DNA from: Ectobius pallidus
Taxonomy: Eukaryota; Arthropoda; Insecta; Blattodea; Ectobiidae
Assembly: GCA_964059195.1 (NCBI GenBank)
Contig: CAXKWD010000005.1
Coordinates: 140,641,686-140,705,685 of the forward strand
Direction: 5' to 3'
Length of the DNA: 64,000 nt
In this document: piece by piece, positions 1-12,500 of the stretch
Layout of the letters: every line of letters begins with the position of its first letter
How positions within the stretch are numbered: the first letter of the stretch is position 1
Notes under the pieces: generated by a model
Databases searched by the model: none
What the model saw: only the letters and a program-made list of their open reading frames with translations
Told to the model about the DNA's origin: nothing
Position numbers and translations under genes: made by a program

Positions 1-340
1 CTGAAAATTCAGGAAAATGGACTAAGCGAGTTTTGGATTCACACTTTTTAACTGTTGAAGGGTGAATTAATACAGAATGATCAGGCCAACTTAAAAATCC
101 CTACAACCTCACCCCAAATCCTTATTATTTGTAGCAAGTAAATTAAGCCTAACGGCATCCATGGCATACTTATGAGAATAATTAACCCAAAATTATACTG
201 GTCTGATTCAGGTATTCACTCAAATCAGATGATATTAGCATAAAAATTATTTCTTTTAAAGTTTACCCAACTACTAACCTGCCATTAACTACAGTTTGAA
301 ATCAATGAAGAAGTAGAACTAAGAATAGAATCATACTAAC

Positions 341-530
341 TTGACACACGCAGACTCTTGCAAACCACGCTCAATCATTCCAGGATGCAAGGACAGGAGT
401 GATAAAATGGCTGCACACAATGGCTGAACAGGGGAACGGTAGAATACTAAGCGGCGCTCCAACAGCAGCAGCTTGAACAGGATGAGAGCTTTGTGTCTAA
501 ACTGTAGAATCAGATCTCGAACAGACAAAC
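341..530 (-). CDS. AVL9: AVL9 coding exon 4
   Basis: This exon follows a TTTCAG acceptor at 531-536 and ends before GTTAGT. Its first two bases complete the glycine codon begun in exon 3. It encodes LSVRDLILQFRHKALILFK and LSLHPGMIERGL, matching the DENN core of AVL9. It ends two bases into a codon that continues outside the window. Confidence 0.9.
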
Positions 531-3500
531 CTGAAATGAATTAAATAATTATTTTACTAAAATTATGCACTGACTATGCCAACCATTGTATATTGCTGTT
601 GCTCTTACACATTTGGGTACTCCATTTAGGAGGATAGATGGCAATTGTGGCCCACTTTTGAATTATGCACCGCTACGGCCAGTCACATTAGATAATGTTG
701 AGTAACTGTAACAAGCATGAGGTGTAGAGTTGAATGTATATAGTAAGTGTGGTGATGAGGTGAGGAAAGGTGAAAAGGTGAAAAGGAAAGCTGGTGCTGG
801 CATTAGGCTAATCTAATCGATAGACACCTAGTGGACGACTAAGTTTAACATCTCCAATCCAATGGAAAACCACTATGAACAGTGACATATGGCTCCACTT
901 CACACGCAGAGGTTTGGGTTTGAATGCAGGTATATTTGTTGTAAAAACTAGTAATTAGAGGTTGTACAGCACTATCTCTCCTAATTCCAGTCCTCAGACT
1001 TAGATTTTAAAAAATCCAATCCTAACGGGAATTGAACCCAAGCCACCAGATTAGAAGTTAGTTATGCTGCCGACTGCACCATGGGAAAGAACATTCTACA
1101 ATAGATGATTTTAAAAGATAAGTTACATTTAAACCTTAAGTTAAAATAAAATTTAAAAAAATACACGCACCTCGAAATGCCCTATTAGGACAATTTCTAC
1201 GAATATGTCCCTGTCTGTGACAATAATAGCACGACCTGCATTCTATGCAGTTGGCAGAAAGTCTAACTACCTGATTACTGGCTCGGGTTGTGAGAGAAAA
1301 GTTCTATGACCATCATTCTCGGATCTTAAGGAATCCGAAAATTCAATAGAATGAAACCTGGCACATAGCAGATCTAATTGTTGGAAATTAGAAGGCCTAT
1401 TTTCGAATATACCTATGCTCCTAGCTTTTGGTGATATCCCATCCAAAATACTTCCTACTATCTGAGTTTCAGATTGCCCAACTAGGAAAGCATCTGCATA
1501 AGATCTTATATCCTTCACGTATTCAGAAAAGGCTTCATTTTCACCCTGGACCCTATAATACAATTTAATCACAAGTCCTATACAAGCCCTGGATGGCAAA
1601 AAATATTCAAGAATGATTTCATGGAAATAAGCCAAATCCCTGTTTTCTTGGACTGCCCTACCAGCTAATTGCTTCATACCTCCTTTTAAACCAGCAAAGC
1701 ATAAAGCCACAATTTGTTTCTGACAAAGCCCAAAAATTTCAACTTGTCTTAAGTTCACCCCAAGAAGCCAAAATTTAACTCTCTTCCAAAGAATGGTCAC
1801 TAAAATGTTCTAACCTGTCTAACAGCTTGCCCAAAGGATGGGGAAGTTTATCAAAATCAATACTAAAATCAAACTAACTTTCTAACAACCGGATTTGGGG
1901 AATGCTCAAGATCATTACCTGAAACAGGTTCACTATTAAGAAAAGGATTCTGAGAACCACCTTTCGAGTCACTTGCAAAAAATGTTTTTGGTGAAATGCC
2001 GAAACCCCTCGTTACATTTCTGGCCAAATGATATTTGACTCTCTCTTTCTCCAGCAATATCTCCTGACTCAGTAACCAAAGTGAGACACTATAATCTAAA
2101 GCGATATCCATTTGTGATAAGTCATTTATTCTGTTTAAGATATGATCAAACTTAGCCAGGAGTAGTTTTGCCTGTTTTTGAGATAACTGACCATCTGCAA
2201 GTTCTTGGCATTGCTGAAATCTCTCTTCAGCTTTAGAAATGAGAACCGAAAATTCACCAACAGGTTTGATATCTTTTAAGTTAATTTGATCAACTGGACT
2301 TGCCAAATTGTCTTTCAGTAGCTTAGATAGATTCACAACCGAATAATCAGAATAGACTTTAATATCTCGAACTAACAATTCGTAAATAATATCGGCCTTC
2401 AGCAAAAATTCCACTGAAACATATATCCTGTTACTCATGGTGGGAAATTTATTTAAATAACAACGGCAAAGTACTATTTTAGTGTTAGGTTAGAAAATAA
2501 TTAAGCAGAATGTGAAGTAAATTAGGCATAATCCCAATGGCGCGGACCCATTCACGTGATATTCACATTTCCACGGACTGTGTGATATTTTTGTTTATGA
2601 GGGAGGTAATGTGACCAACACCCCCCAAAATCCAGCCTCGGTGTCCATGTCGCGGGGGGTGGGCAACGATAAGTAGGAGATTGCCTGTTGGGGTGAAGTA
2701 CGGTGGGGACATTTGTGCCCCGGGACCGTCACGGTAGCCGTGAAGGCCCAACAGGAACTCTGAAAACGTCGGCGAACGAGGCAATGGTTGCAGTTGGAGC
2801 GTCTGACCCAGAGTGGGCGGCTTCAATCAAGGCTAGGGAGCTGCTGCCTTGCAGGTTGAGAATTGGTCTTCTAAAGGCTATGGGAAGAAAACCCAGAAAA
2901 GAAATTACCTGGTCCCCCAGGTTGGGGGTTGGAACGTTGGGCTGACTACTCAACTTCTGGAAAAAGCAATTGTTGAGAAGCCTCTATCGAAGCCTCGGAA
3001 CCAGGACAGATCTCAAAGGAAACGACTTTGGCAACGAAATATGGTACTAGAATTTGGAACTTGGAATGTCAGAACTTTAAATAAGACTGGTGCATTGATG
3101 GCATTACTATTGGAACTAAAAAAATACAAAGTACAGGTAGCTGCAATACAGGAGACAAGATGGCATGGGACAGGGATAAATGATTATAAAAGCCATACAG
3201 TATTGTATAGTGGTAAGAAAGAAGGCACACATGAATATGGAGTAGCCTTTATTGTAGATAAAGTAATCAAAGAAAAGATAATTGACTTTAAACCTGTCAA
3301 TGAAAGAATATGCGTGCTGAGACTAAGAACAAAATTTAACAACATAGCAATGATAAATGCTTACGCACCTACTGAGGAAAAAGACCCATTAGAAAAAGAT
3401 GAATTTTATGATAGGATGGAAAGAGTTCTGGATTCCCTTCCAAGTAATGATACAAAAGTTATCCTGGGAGACATGAATGCAAAGATTGGAAAGGAGATAG

Positions 3501-6500
3501 AGTATAGAAAGATCACTGGCAATAATAGCTTGCATGAGATCACAAATGACAACGGTAAGAGACTGATAGACCTTGCCGAGAGTAGAAACATGATTATAAG
3601 CTCCACACAATTTCCTCACAAGAAAATCCACAAGCAAACATGGAGATCCCCGGACAAAAAAATAACAAACCAAATTGACCATATATTGATTGATAAGAGA
3701 AGAGCATCTGGAATCACAGATGTGAGATCCTATAGAGGGGCTGATGCAGACTCGGATCACTACTTGGTTAAAGCTAAGTACATATGTAAGATCACGAGAA
3801 CTACAAACAAACAGTATACCCCAGCTGTTAAATATAATGTGTCAGCACTTAAAGAACAAGAGGTCTTAGTGAAGTATCGAAAGATACTAGACGAAAGACT
3901 CAAAAGTGCAAATGAAAATGAAAATGAAAATGAAAATGAACAGGAAGAAGTAGAACCAAGGTGGGAAGAGCTGAAGAAAATTATTAAGGTAACAACGGAA
4001 GAGGTAGTCGGCCATGAACCAAAAGTTCCAAGAAATTGCTGGTTTGACAGGGAGTGTGCCCAAGCTCTGGAAGAAAGAAGCATGGCACGTAATAAATATC
4101 TTGCACGGCCTACCAGAGCAAAGTATATTGAATTTCAATCTAAAAGAAGAGAAGCCAGCTACATATGTAGACGCAAGAAGAGAGAGGTGAACAACAATCG
4201 AATAATGGAAATGGAAAGGAATTTCCAAGAAAATAACATAAGACAGGGATACAGGGAGGTGAGCTACAGAAAGAAAGGATTTGTTCCAAGAACGGATATG
4301 ATTAAGGAACAAAGTGGGAACATCCTTAATGAGCAGGAACAGGTTTTAGATAGATGGAGAAGTCATTTCCAACAATTATTGAATAACGAAACAGGAAATG
4401 AAGAGATTTTAGAAGATTTTAACGAAGGTTTTAGAGAAGAAGAACTGGAAGAACCAGATAGAATAGACATAAGAATGGCAATTGAAGCATTAAAAAATGG
4501 CAAGGCACCAGGGATTGACAATATACCGGCAGAACTGATTAAAGCAGGGGGAGAATCAATGGAAAAGGCAGTTCACTCACTGATAATACATATCTGGAGA
4601 AAGGAACAGATGCCCAAAGAATGGCAAACAGCCATAATATGCCCAATCCACAAGAAGGGTGACCGACTGGACTGCCATAATTACAGAGGCATATCGTTGC
4701 TATGTACTGTGTATAAAGTCTTCACATATGTGCTGCGGAAAAAACTGGAACCATACTATGAGAGCATAATAGGCGAATATCAAGCTGGTTTTCGGAAAGG
4801 CAGGTCTACCATAGATCAAATACACACAGTTAAAATTATGTCAGAGAAATTCTGGGAATATAATCTGAACTTATACCATCTTTTTATAGACTTTAAGACG
4901 GCTTATGACAGTGTAAACAGAACTGGAATATATAGGATCTTAGCCCAGCAAAAAATACATCCGAAGATAATAAGACTGATCAGAATGACAATGTTAGAAA
5001 CCAGAGCACAAGTCAAAGTGTTTGGTGGCATATCTGAAGCCTTTGTTGTTAACAGCGGGCTGAAACAAGGGGATGGATTGGCACCGATGCTATTCAATAT
5101 CACACTAGACTGGGTGATAAGGCAAACGGATATAGATATTAACAACACATTGATGTACAAGAGTGTACAAGTAGTTGGCTACGCAGATGATCTGGACATC
5201 ATGGGTAGATCAAAAGCCAAAATAGAAGAGGTGCTTAAAGATCTTGAAAAAGCAGCAGGAAAAATGGGACTGAATATTAACAATAGTAAGACTAAGTGGA
5301 TGACGCAGTCTAGAAACGCCCTAATATCCAACCAACTGATAGAATTAGAAAGGTTTGGTACTACAAGAGATTTTAAATATCTTGGATCTGTTATAACTAG
5401 CGATAATACAGAAGGGACAGACATACAGACACGCATGACAGCAGCAAACCAAACTTACTTTGCATTATTGGACATCATGAAATCAAGATGCGTACATAGG
5501 AGAACCAAATTCCGAATTTATAAAACAGTGATAAGAACAGTGCTCTGTTACGGATGTGAAACCTGGGTAATGAACAAGAAGATAGAATCAGACCTAGGCG
5601 CATTCAAAAGAAAGATCCTGAGGCGGATAAGTGGACCAGTTAATGAAAATGGACAATGGAGGATAAGGTATAATCAGGAATTGATGGAGCAATATCGAGA
5701 TATGGATGTAGTAACTTACATCAAACTCCGAAGACTGGAATGGGCTGGACACGTTAATAGGATGGAAAATCAGAGGATACCCAGGAAAATCATGGAGGGA
5801 AGGATATATGGTAAAAGACCGGTTGGAAGACCGAAGGATAGATGGGTCGACGCAGTGAGAGAGGATGCAAAACAAGTTTTGGGAATAACGGCCTGGAAAA
5901 GAGTGTCGCTGGACAGATCTGATTGGAGGAGGAGGATGGAGGAGGTCAAGGCCCGATTTGGGCTGTAGCACCATTGTAGAAGAAGAAGAATGTGACCAAC
6001 TGTTCTTGTATATAGTGACAGCAGATGATTTTATGCTGTGCACCAGCCAAGCTCCGCTGTTTTGTTAGGTTAGGAACATTTATGTTAGTTAAGGAGCAAT
6101 ATACAGAAAAGCATGAGGCAAGCTCCACTGTTTTGTTAGGTTAGGAATGTTTATGTTAGTTAAGGAGCAATATACTATTTCTTACGAGCAGCTAGAGGCT
6201 TTTACCTTTGTAGGTTTGTCAGACTGTTCAGCCTCAATTAGCGATATGACGTCACATCTCCAATGTCCAATCATGAGGAAGAGGACAGAAAAATGGCGGA
6301 GAAAATGGAAGTTTTCGCTAGATCGTGATATAAAAGAAAGTGAATCAATTAGGGCGGGTTGGTCGGACCAAATCATTCGCTGAGACAACATCTCCTCTCC
6401 ACACATCTATCTATAACAAAATTCGTGTGATATAAGTGTTTTATGAAGAGAATCTCTGTTCTAAAAAAATGGTCCACGCCAATGAGATTTTACCATAAAT

Positions 6501-9500
6501 TATAGCTAATGGATAGATGATTAAATACAGAATAGTGAAAAAATATTATGAAGCATAGATAACATTTGAAAAATAGGAACTCTGAACTACTCAAAATGCC
6601 AATACAAAATGCAGATCCAGTCTAGACTTAGGAACTAGATCAAAATCTAAGTGATGGAAATACAAGTGAAAAAAAAAAAAAAAATCAATTTTGAAAAGAA
6701 TGCAATTCTCGAAAAGTCTGACTAAAGGAAAGCAGAGCGCAAATTTAGAAAAATGGGGACAAAAACCTAACTACGCTCTGCGATAACACTTATTTGTGCC
6801 CCCTATGGGTCAATATTACATATGTCGGAAGCTTAGAACATATGATTTATGATATAGATAGGGTTTCGACCATTTTTGGTAAAATCCCATCTACGGGGAC
6901 CATTTTTTAGAACCGAGATTCTCTTCATAAAACACTTATATCACACGAATTTTGTTATAGATAGATGTGTGGAGAGGAGATGTCTTGGCGAATGATTTGG
7001 TCCAACCCACCCGCCCTAATTGATACACTTTCTTTTATATCACGATCTAGCGAAAACTCCCTTCTTCTCCACCATTTTTCTGTCCTCGTCCACCTGATTC
7101 GACGTTGGAGGTGTGACGTCATATCGCTAAACAAGATATGATTGTGGATGAACAGTGTGACAAACCTACAAAGGTACAAGCCACTAGCTGCTCGTAAGAA
7201 ATGGTGGTTGTGCTATTCAGTATATTGCTCCTTAACTAACATAAACGTTTCTAACCTAACAGTTGGTAACCGTGTATCGCTCATAAATAAAAAACATCAC
7301 ACAGTCCGTGGAAATGTGAATATCGTGAGAATTGGTCCCCGTAATTGGGATTATGCCCCATTTTTAGCCAAATCTGTGATGCTACTGGCATCCATAATTC
7401 CCTTAATGAAACTCAGAAAAGGTTATTGCAATTACAAGGAAGACCTAGGAAATTAGCAAACTACATCAAAATAATCTGAAATTCCGAGAACAGCTTTATT
7501 CCTGAAAATAACACTTGGGAATGTAGAATGTGTAACGATATACTATATCTTTAAAAACGACAACATTTCAATCATGTACAAACTATAATAAATCCCGATA
7601 ATTTAATTATGTAAAATCTCAATAACTCTCATAACATTAAACATCTAAAATGATTGTTTAATTTTACTTCACTATCCAAAAATCCATTCTATATAGTCTT
7701 TGCAATGCAAAATCTATAATAGCAGTACATCACTATATCACCGTTTTAATCTCAATTCTACAATTTGAGTCCATTAAAGCCTGCACATAATAAGCATCCT
7801 AAAATCAGTCCCAAACCTTTACTCTTTAATTTTAATCACTCTGTATTTAATAGTAAATAATACCTGTATTTAAATCACTCTGTATCTAATAGTGAATTTT
7901 ATAACTGACTAGAACAAGCAGAAAAAATTGAATTCCAAATAGATATCAAACCATAGAATCATGTTAATCCCTCAATTGAATCTTAAGTCCTTTTTCTATT
8001 CAAATTCAGCCCTTTTATTAAAATTTCACAACACATATTTCACCCTATCTATCATGCTATTACGGGGTAACAAATGATACATTAATTACTGCCTGAACGC
8101 AGGAGAACATGAGAAAGACGAAAGAAACGGACGAAAATGTATATACGGACAGACAAGACATGACCAAAAATGAATATTAATAATTACATGGTGAATGGCG
8201 TGATTAAAAAACAAAAAAAAACAAAAACAAAAAAAAAAAAAAAAACAAAAAAAAAAAAAAAAAAACCAGGACATTGACTTTACTGTTTTACCTTTATAAA
8301 TATCAAAACGAAATTTAGATGCCAAAATTGGGTGAGCACAGAATAGAATGTAGGATAATTTAACTGATATTAAACAAGAAAAGAAACGGTCTCACCCAAA
8401 ACGCCGTAGTAGAAGACATCTTCGACACGGCAGCAACGCCCACCAGAATCACTAGAACTTAGTTTTACATGCTTACCTCCCAAGAACATGATCTCAACTG
8501 CCATCGCGTGACCACGTCTCTCGCGTCCCTTTTACGTTCAAAAAACGGCAGTGCTGTCGCGGACCGCTTTCATGAACACTCAAAACCACGCTGTTTCACT
8601 TGTAGTCCAGGCAACGAACGAAAGATAGAAAAAAAAAAAAATAGTGTAGTTTTGAAATTTTTCAGAGTTGTCGGAGGGAGTGTCCTGAACAACATACTAA
8701 AGTCCCCGAAGGTGGGAAGTGAGCGGGGAGCCCGCAGAAAGTCCCTTTTTTTTTAGGTTTTTTTGCTTATATCTAAACAATGGTGCATCGTAGAGGGAAA
8801 ATTGCTATATACAAAATTCAAACTGATACAATTTCCTACAAGTTTGATCCTACACATTTCTTTCTATTCCCAATAGTTTTCGAGATATACGCCAGCGGAA
8901 ATAAAGTTTCAAAAATAGCTCTTTCCCCTCGCGCTTTTCGACACACTTTGCCTTCTAGCGCTTCAGCCCTTTATTGAATGTAATTTCTCGCGGTTTTCGC
9001 TGTGTCGAAAAGCGCGAGGCGAAAGAGCTTTTTTCGAGAATTTATTTTCGCTGGCGGATATCTCGAAAACCATTGGAAATAGAAAGAAATGTGTAAAAAC
9101 AAACTTGTAGGAAATTTTATCAGCTTGAATTTTGTATATAGCAATTTTTCCTCTACAATGCACCATTGTTTAGATATAAGCGAAAAACCTAAAATAGGGA
9201 CCTTCTGCGGGCCCCACTGCCCCCCGCTCACCCCCACCTTCGGGGACTTTTAGTATGTTGTTCAGGATACTCCCTCCGACAACTCTGCAAAATTTCAAAA
9301 TTACATGATTCTGTTTTTTGTTCTATTTGGTGTTTTTCAACCTTTATTGACTGGACTATTGGGCGCGTTTACTGATTTCCAGATTTTAGTGGTTATTTGC
9401 AGATTGCTTATTTAGAAATGCTTTTTATTGTAGTAGTGTAGTGTGTTTGTCGTTCAATATCTTGAGTATGTCTGTCTTGTATATTAAATCCTCTACTGTA

Positions 9501-12500
9501 ATACGTAGCTCTGCCATATCTTCCTTAAGTTCTGTAATCCAGCTTATATTTTTCTTACTCTTACTCTTCCATAATTTTATATAAACATTAATCCATTTTA
9601 ACCCCTAATCATTAATGTTTATTTTGTAATTACTGTTTGTAATTTAACCCCTTAACCTACTATCATGACTCTGAGCTGTGAGCACAATTCCATGTGTACC
9701 ATCACTGCTGCCATACGAGTTTGAACCACAGATTCCCCCCCCCCCCCCAGCTTTCTGTCAATAGATGGCATGACATGCCTTATACTCATTTTCAAGCTAA
9801 AGGAATAATATATTTAATAGTAGGCCTATGTGTTATATACATTTTTAGTTATAAGTCAGTATGAAAATCTAAAATAAAGTGACAATGACGAACCAACACC
9901 ACCAGCACAAAAAATAATTAAGAAGACAAAGCAATAAGGTTTGGAAGTGGATTGAAACTGTGGATTGAGCATCAGAATTTTATTTTTATCAAAAACCAGT
10001 CATAGATCGTAATCTTTCCACTGAACCAAATCTGAAAGCTTTTCAGCTTGTGGTCCATGACTCGCTCTGGGATAAGATAGCCAGAGAAACAGGTTTGCCA
10101 TAAAATTTTGTAATAAAAATCCTAATTCTTTTCCAGTAACATGATGGCTCCCTAAAGCTTTGGATGAAATATAAGCTTACTTTGCATGGCCCAGTAAAAG
10201 TAGCAAATTTACATATTAAATTCACATTTTTGTCTGGAAATATTAGAATTTATGGGTGCACCATGTGCAAAAAAATATCATCCTAATAGGTTATCCCTTT
10301 TTTTTTTTAAAATTTTTTTTTAAACAAAATGGAAATAGCATACCAGAAAGAATGTGAGAAATCTATATTTGGAATAAAAGTGACATTATAGGATCAGGCT
10401 CACTTTAGAGTTTCCAATATGGGTAAGTCCTTCTTTGGAAATGATAGCATTTCTACAGGTTGAATTTAAGCACAACAGAGCCTTTTCCGGAAAGTGATAT
10501 TTTGTGTAGCCTACTTCTAAAGCTGATAATTTTGTATCCAATGTAATGCCAATAACTCCATTTGTGTATTTTGTGGACAAAACAAGTTATGGATACCAGC
10601 CATAGATCAATGAAATATAAATTTTTATTGCACATTATTGTACACCTATGTATAAAATGTTACTACATAAAAGGAATTCATACTACAAATTGTTCCATCT
10701 GGAAGATACGAGGGCGTTTCGTAAAGTAAGTTCCAATATTTATTTTGCAGAAAACACTTTATTGTGGGGACTTTACACACCAGTAACAGTACATCCTTTC
10801 AGCTATTTTTCAACATAATTTCCACTAACATTCAGACATTTGTCATACCGCTTCACAAGCTTCGAAATTCATTCTGCATAAAACTCTGCCGCCTGTGCGT
10901 GTAGCCACCCAGGGAAGCTCTCCTTGAGCTCCTCGTCCGTTTGAAACCGCTGCGATCCAAGCCATTTCTTCAAGTTTGGGAAAAGGTGGAAGTCGCTGGG
11001 AGCTAAGTCAAAACTATATGGTGGATGCTGAAACATCTTCCACCGGAATCGTTGCAAGAGAGTTTGAGTGCATACAGCAGTATGTGGCCGAGCATTGTCA
11101 TGGATCATGCCGGAACTCAACATGCCACATCGTTTGTTCTGCAGTGCTCTCCTCAATTTGGTTAGTGTGTCACAGTACACATCCACGTTTATTGTTGTTC
11201 CTCGTGCCATGAGCCATGACAGTTGCCATGAGCTTTTGGTGTGAAAATGATTGGAGATATTTTTGTGGTTTCGTAGGGGAGTTGGTGTGATTCCATATGC
11301 CATGGATTGTTGTTTCATTGCAGAATTCACGTATTGAACCCACATCTCATCACCAGTGACAATTTGGTCGAGAAACATCTTCAGTTTGGTAATGCTGAAA
11401 AAACGTCAATGCTGCTCCCATTTTGGGCTTCAGACAACGAGCACAAAACTTGCGATACTGTAACCTTTCTGTCACCACTTGATGAAAATCAACAAGCAGA
11501 GAATAGGAAGAGTAGTTCCAGAAGCAGAAAGAAAATTGCGGTCAGAAAGGATGAAAAAGTACTGGGCTCACAAAAAGAAGAAAAACCTCAACCAGAAACC
11601 TGACTAAAGTGGTCCTATGAAGGCCAAAAAATTAAAATTAAATTAAATAGCTTTTAACTAGGTGTTACATGGTATAAAAATAAATATTATTCTAATTAGG
11701 ACTAAAAAAGTATAATGATTCCAAAAATAAATATAATTAATTAGGGGTTAAATGTATGGTGCAAATCAAACATAGCAGCACCTTATATTCTTCTCACCAG
11801 CCAAATTGTCTATTTTCAGCATGGAGTAATAGTAGTTGTAAAGAGCATAGTTCTTGCGTTTGTAACGGTGGATTTTTCTATTAAACAGCGCATTTTAATT
11901 GCTGAAACATATCTTCTGAAAAAATGTGTATGTAAATTGCATTTGCAAATTTGAAAGACTATGTTATCCCAGAATACATAAAAAATAATATTATATAATT
12001 ATCCTACATATAACATACTATTTAACATAAAGATCTAAATGGTCTTCTTGTCCCATAAAAAAACTTACGCTTTCTCACTTAATAATTAAATTCAAAACAA
12101 ATAACTACAATACAGAATATATCTCATCCAATCCTTCATTTCAGCCTTAAATTAAAAGATTAATGATTATGCTACCTTTGTACGGTAGGTATAGGTGGAT
12201 GAATAGGCCAAATCATCTACACAACTGTATGAATGGGGCAACAAACTGGATCATATTTAAATAAGAAGAAATTGTATCATAAGAGAGCTCTACTCATGAA
12301 AATCTTAATGATATTCATGTGAGAATCGAAGATATCCTAAAAAGCCAAACTGTCATTTGTTCAAGAAGTTGGGATTTCACAAATATCAGTGTTAAGGAAC
12401 TTAAAAGTTTTCGGTTTTGTCCCAACAAAGTTTGTGCTGTTCATACCTTACAATCTCCTGAATATGATACTTTGTTTTTATAAAGTTTTGGTTTACACTC

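Larger units (their letters stand above)
2620..5988 (+). mobile_element. RTE-type non-LTR retrotransposon, apparently full length
   Basis: The insertion is bounded by the same 12 bases, AATGTGACCAAC, at 2608-2619 and 5989-6000. It has a GC-rich 5' leader (2620-2848), one long ORF (2849-5968) and a 3' end of only about 20 bases finishing in short GAA repeats, which is typical of RTE elements. There is no separate ORF1. The ORF is uninterrupted and the target duplication is perfect, so the insertion looks young. It sits inside the left arm of the foldback element, in AVL9 intron 3, antisense to AVL9. Confidence 0.9.
2525..7357. mobile_element. Long-TIR foldback element, split by an RTE insertion
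   Basis: The left end begins GGCATAATCCCAAT and the right end is its inverted counterpart, ending in GGGATTATGCC at 7347-7357. The outer arms (2525-2619 and about 7262-7357) match in inverted orientation, as do the inner arms 6140-6475 and 6885-7215. The unique spacer is roughly 6476-6884. Within the left arm a roughly 57-base block is duplicated (about 6050-6107 and 6120-6175). Without the LINE insertion the element is about 1.45 kb. It codes for nothing recognisable, so it is a non-autonomous foldback or long-TIR MITE. No convincing target duplication was found. Related debris lies at 19.8-21.0 kb. Confidence 0.75.

Noticed and set aside
3389..5436. Several minus-strand frames of 66-141 codons
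   Set aside because: Shadows antisense to the RTE endonuclease/RT gene.
8086..8325. 79-codon minus-strand frame rich in Phe
   Set aside because: Produced by a long A-rich tract on the plus strand; low complexity only.
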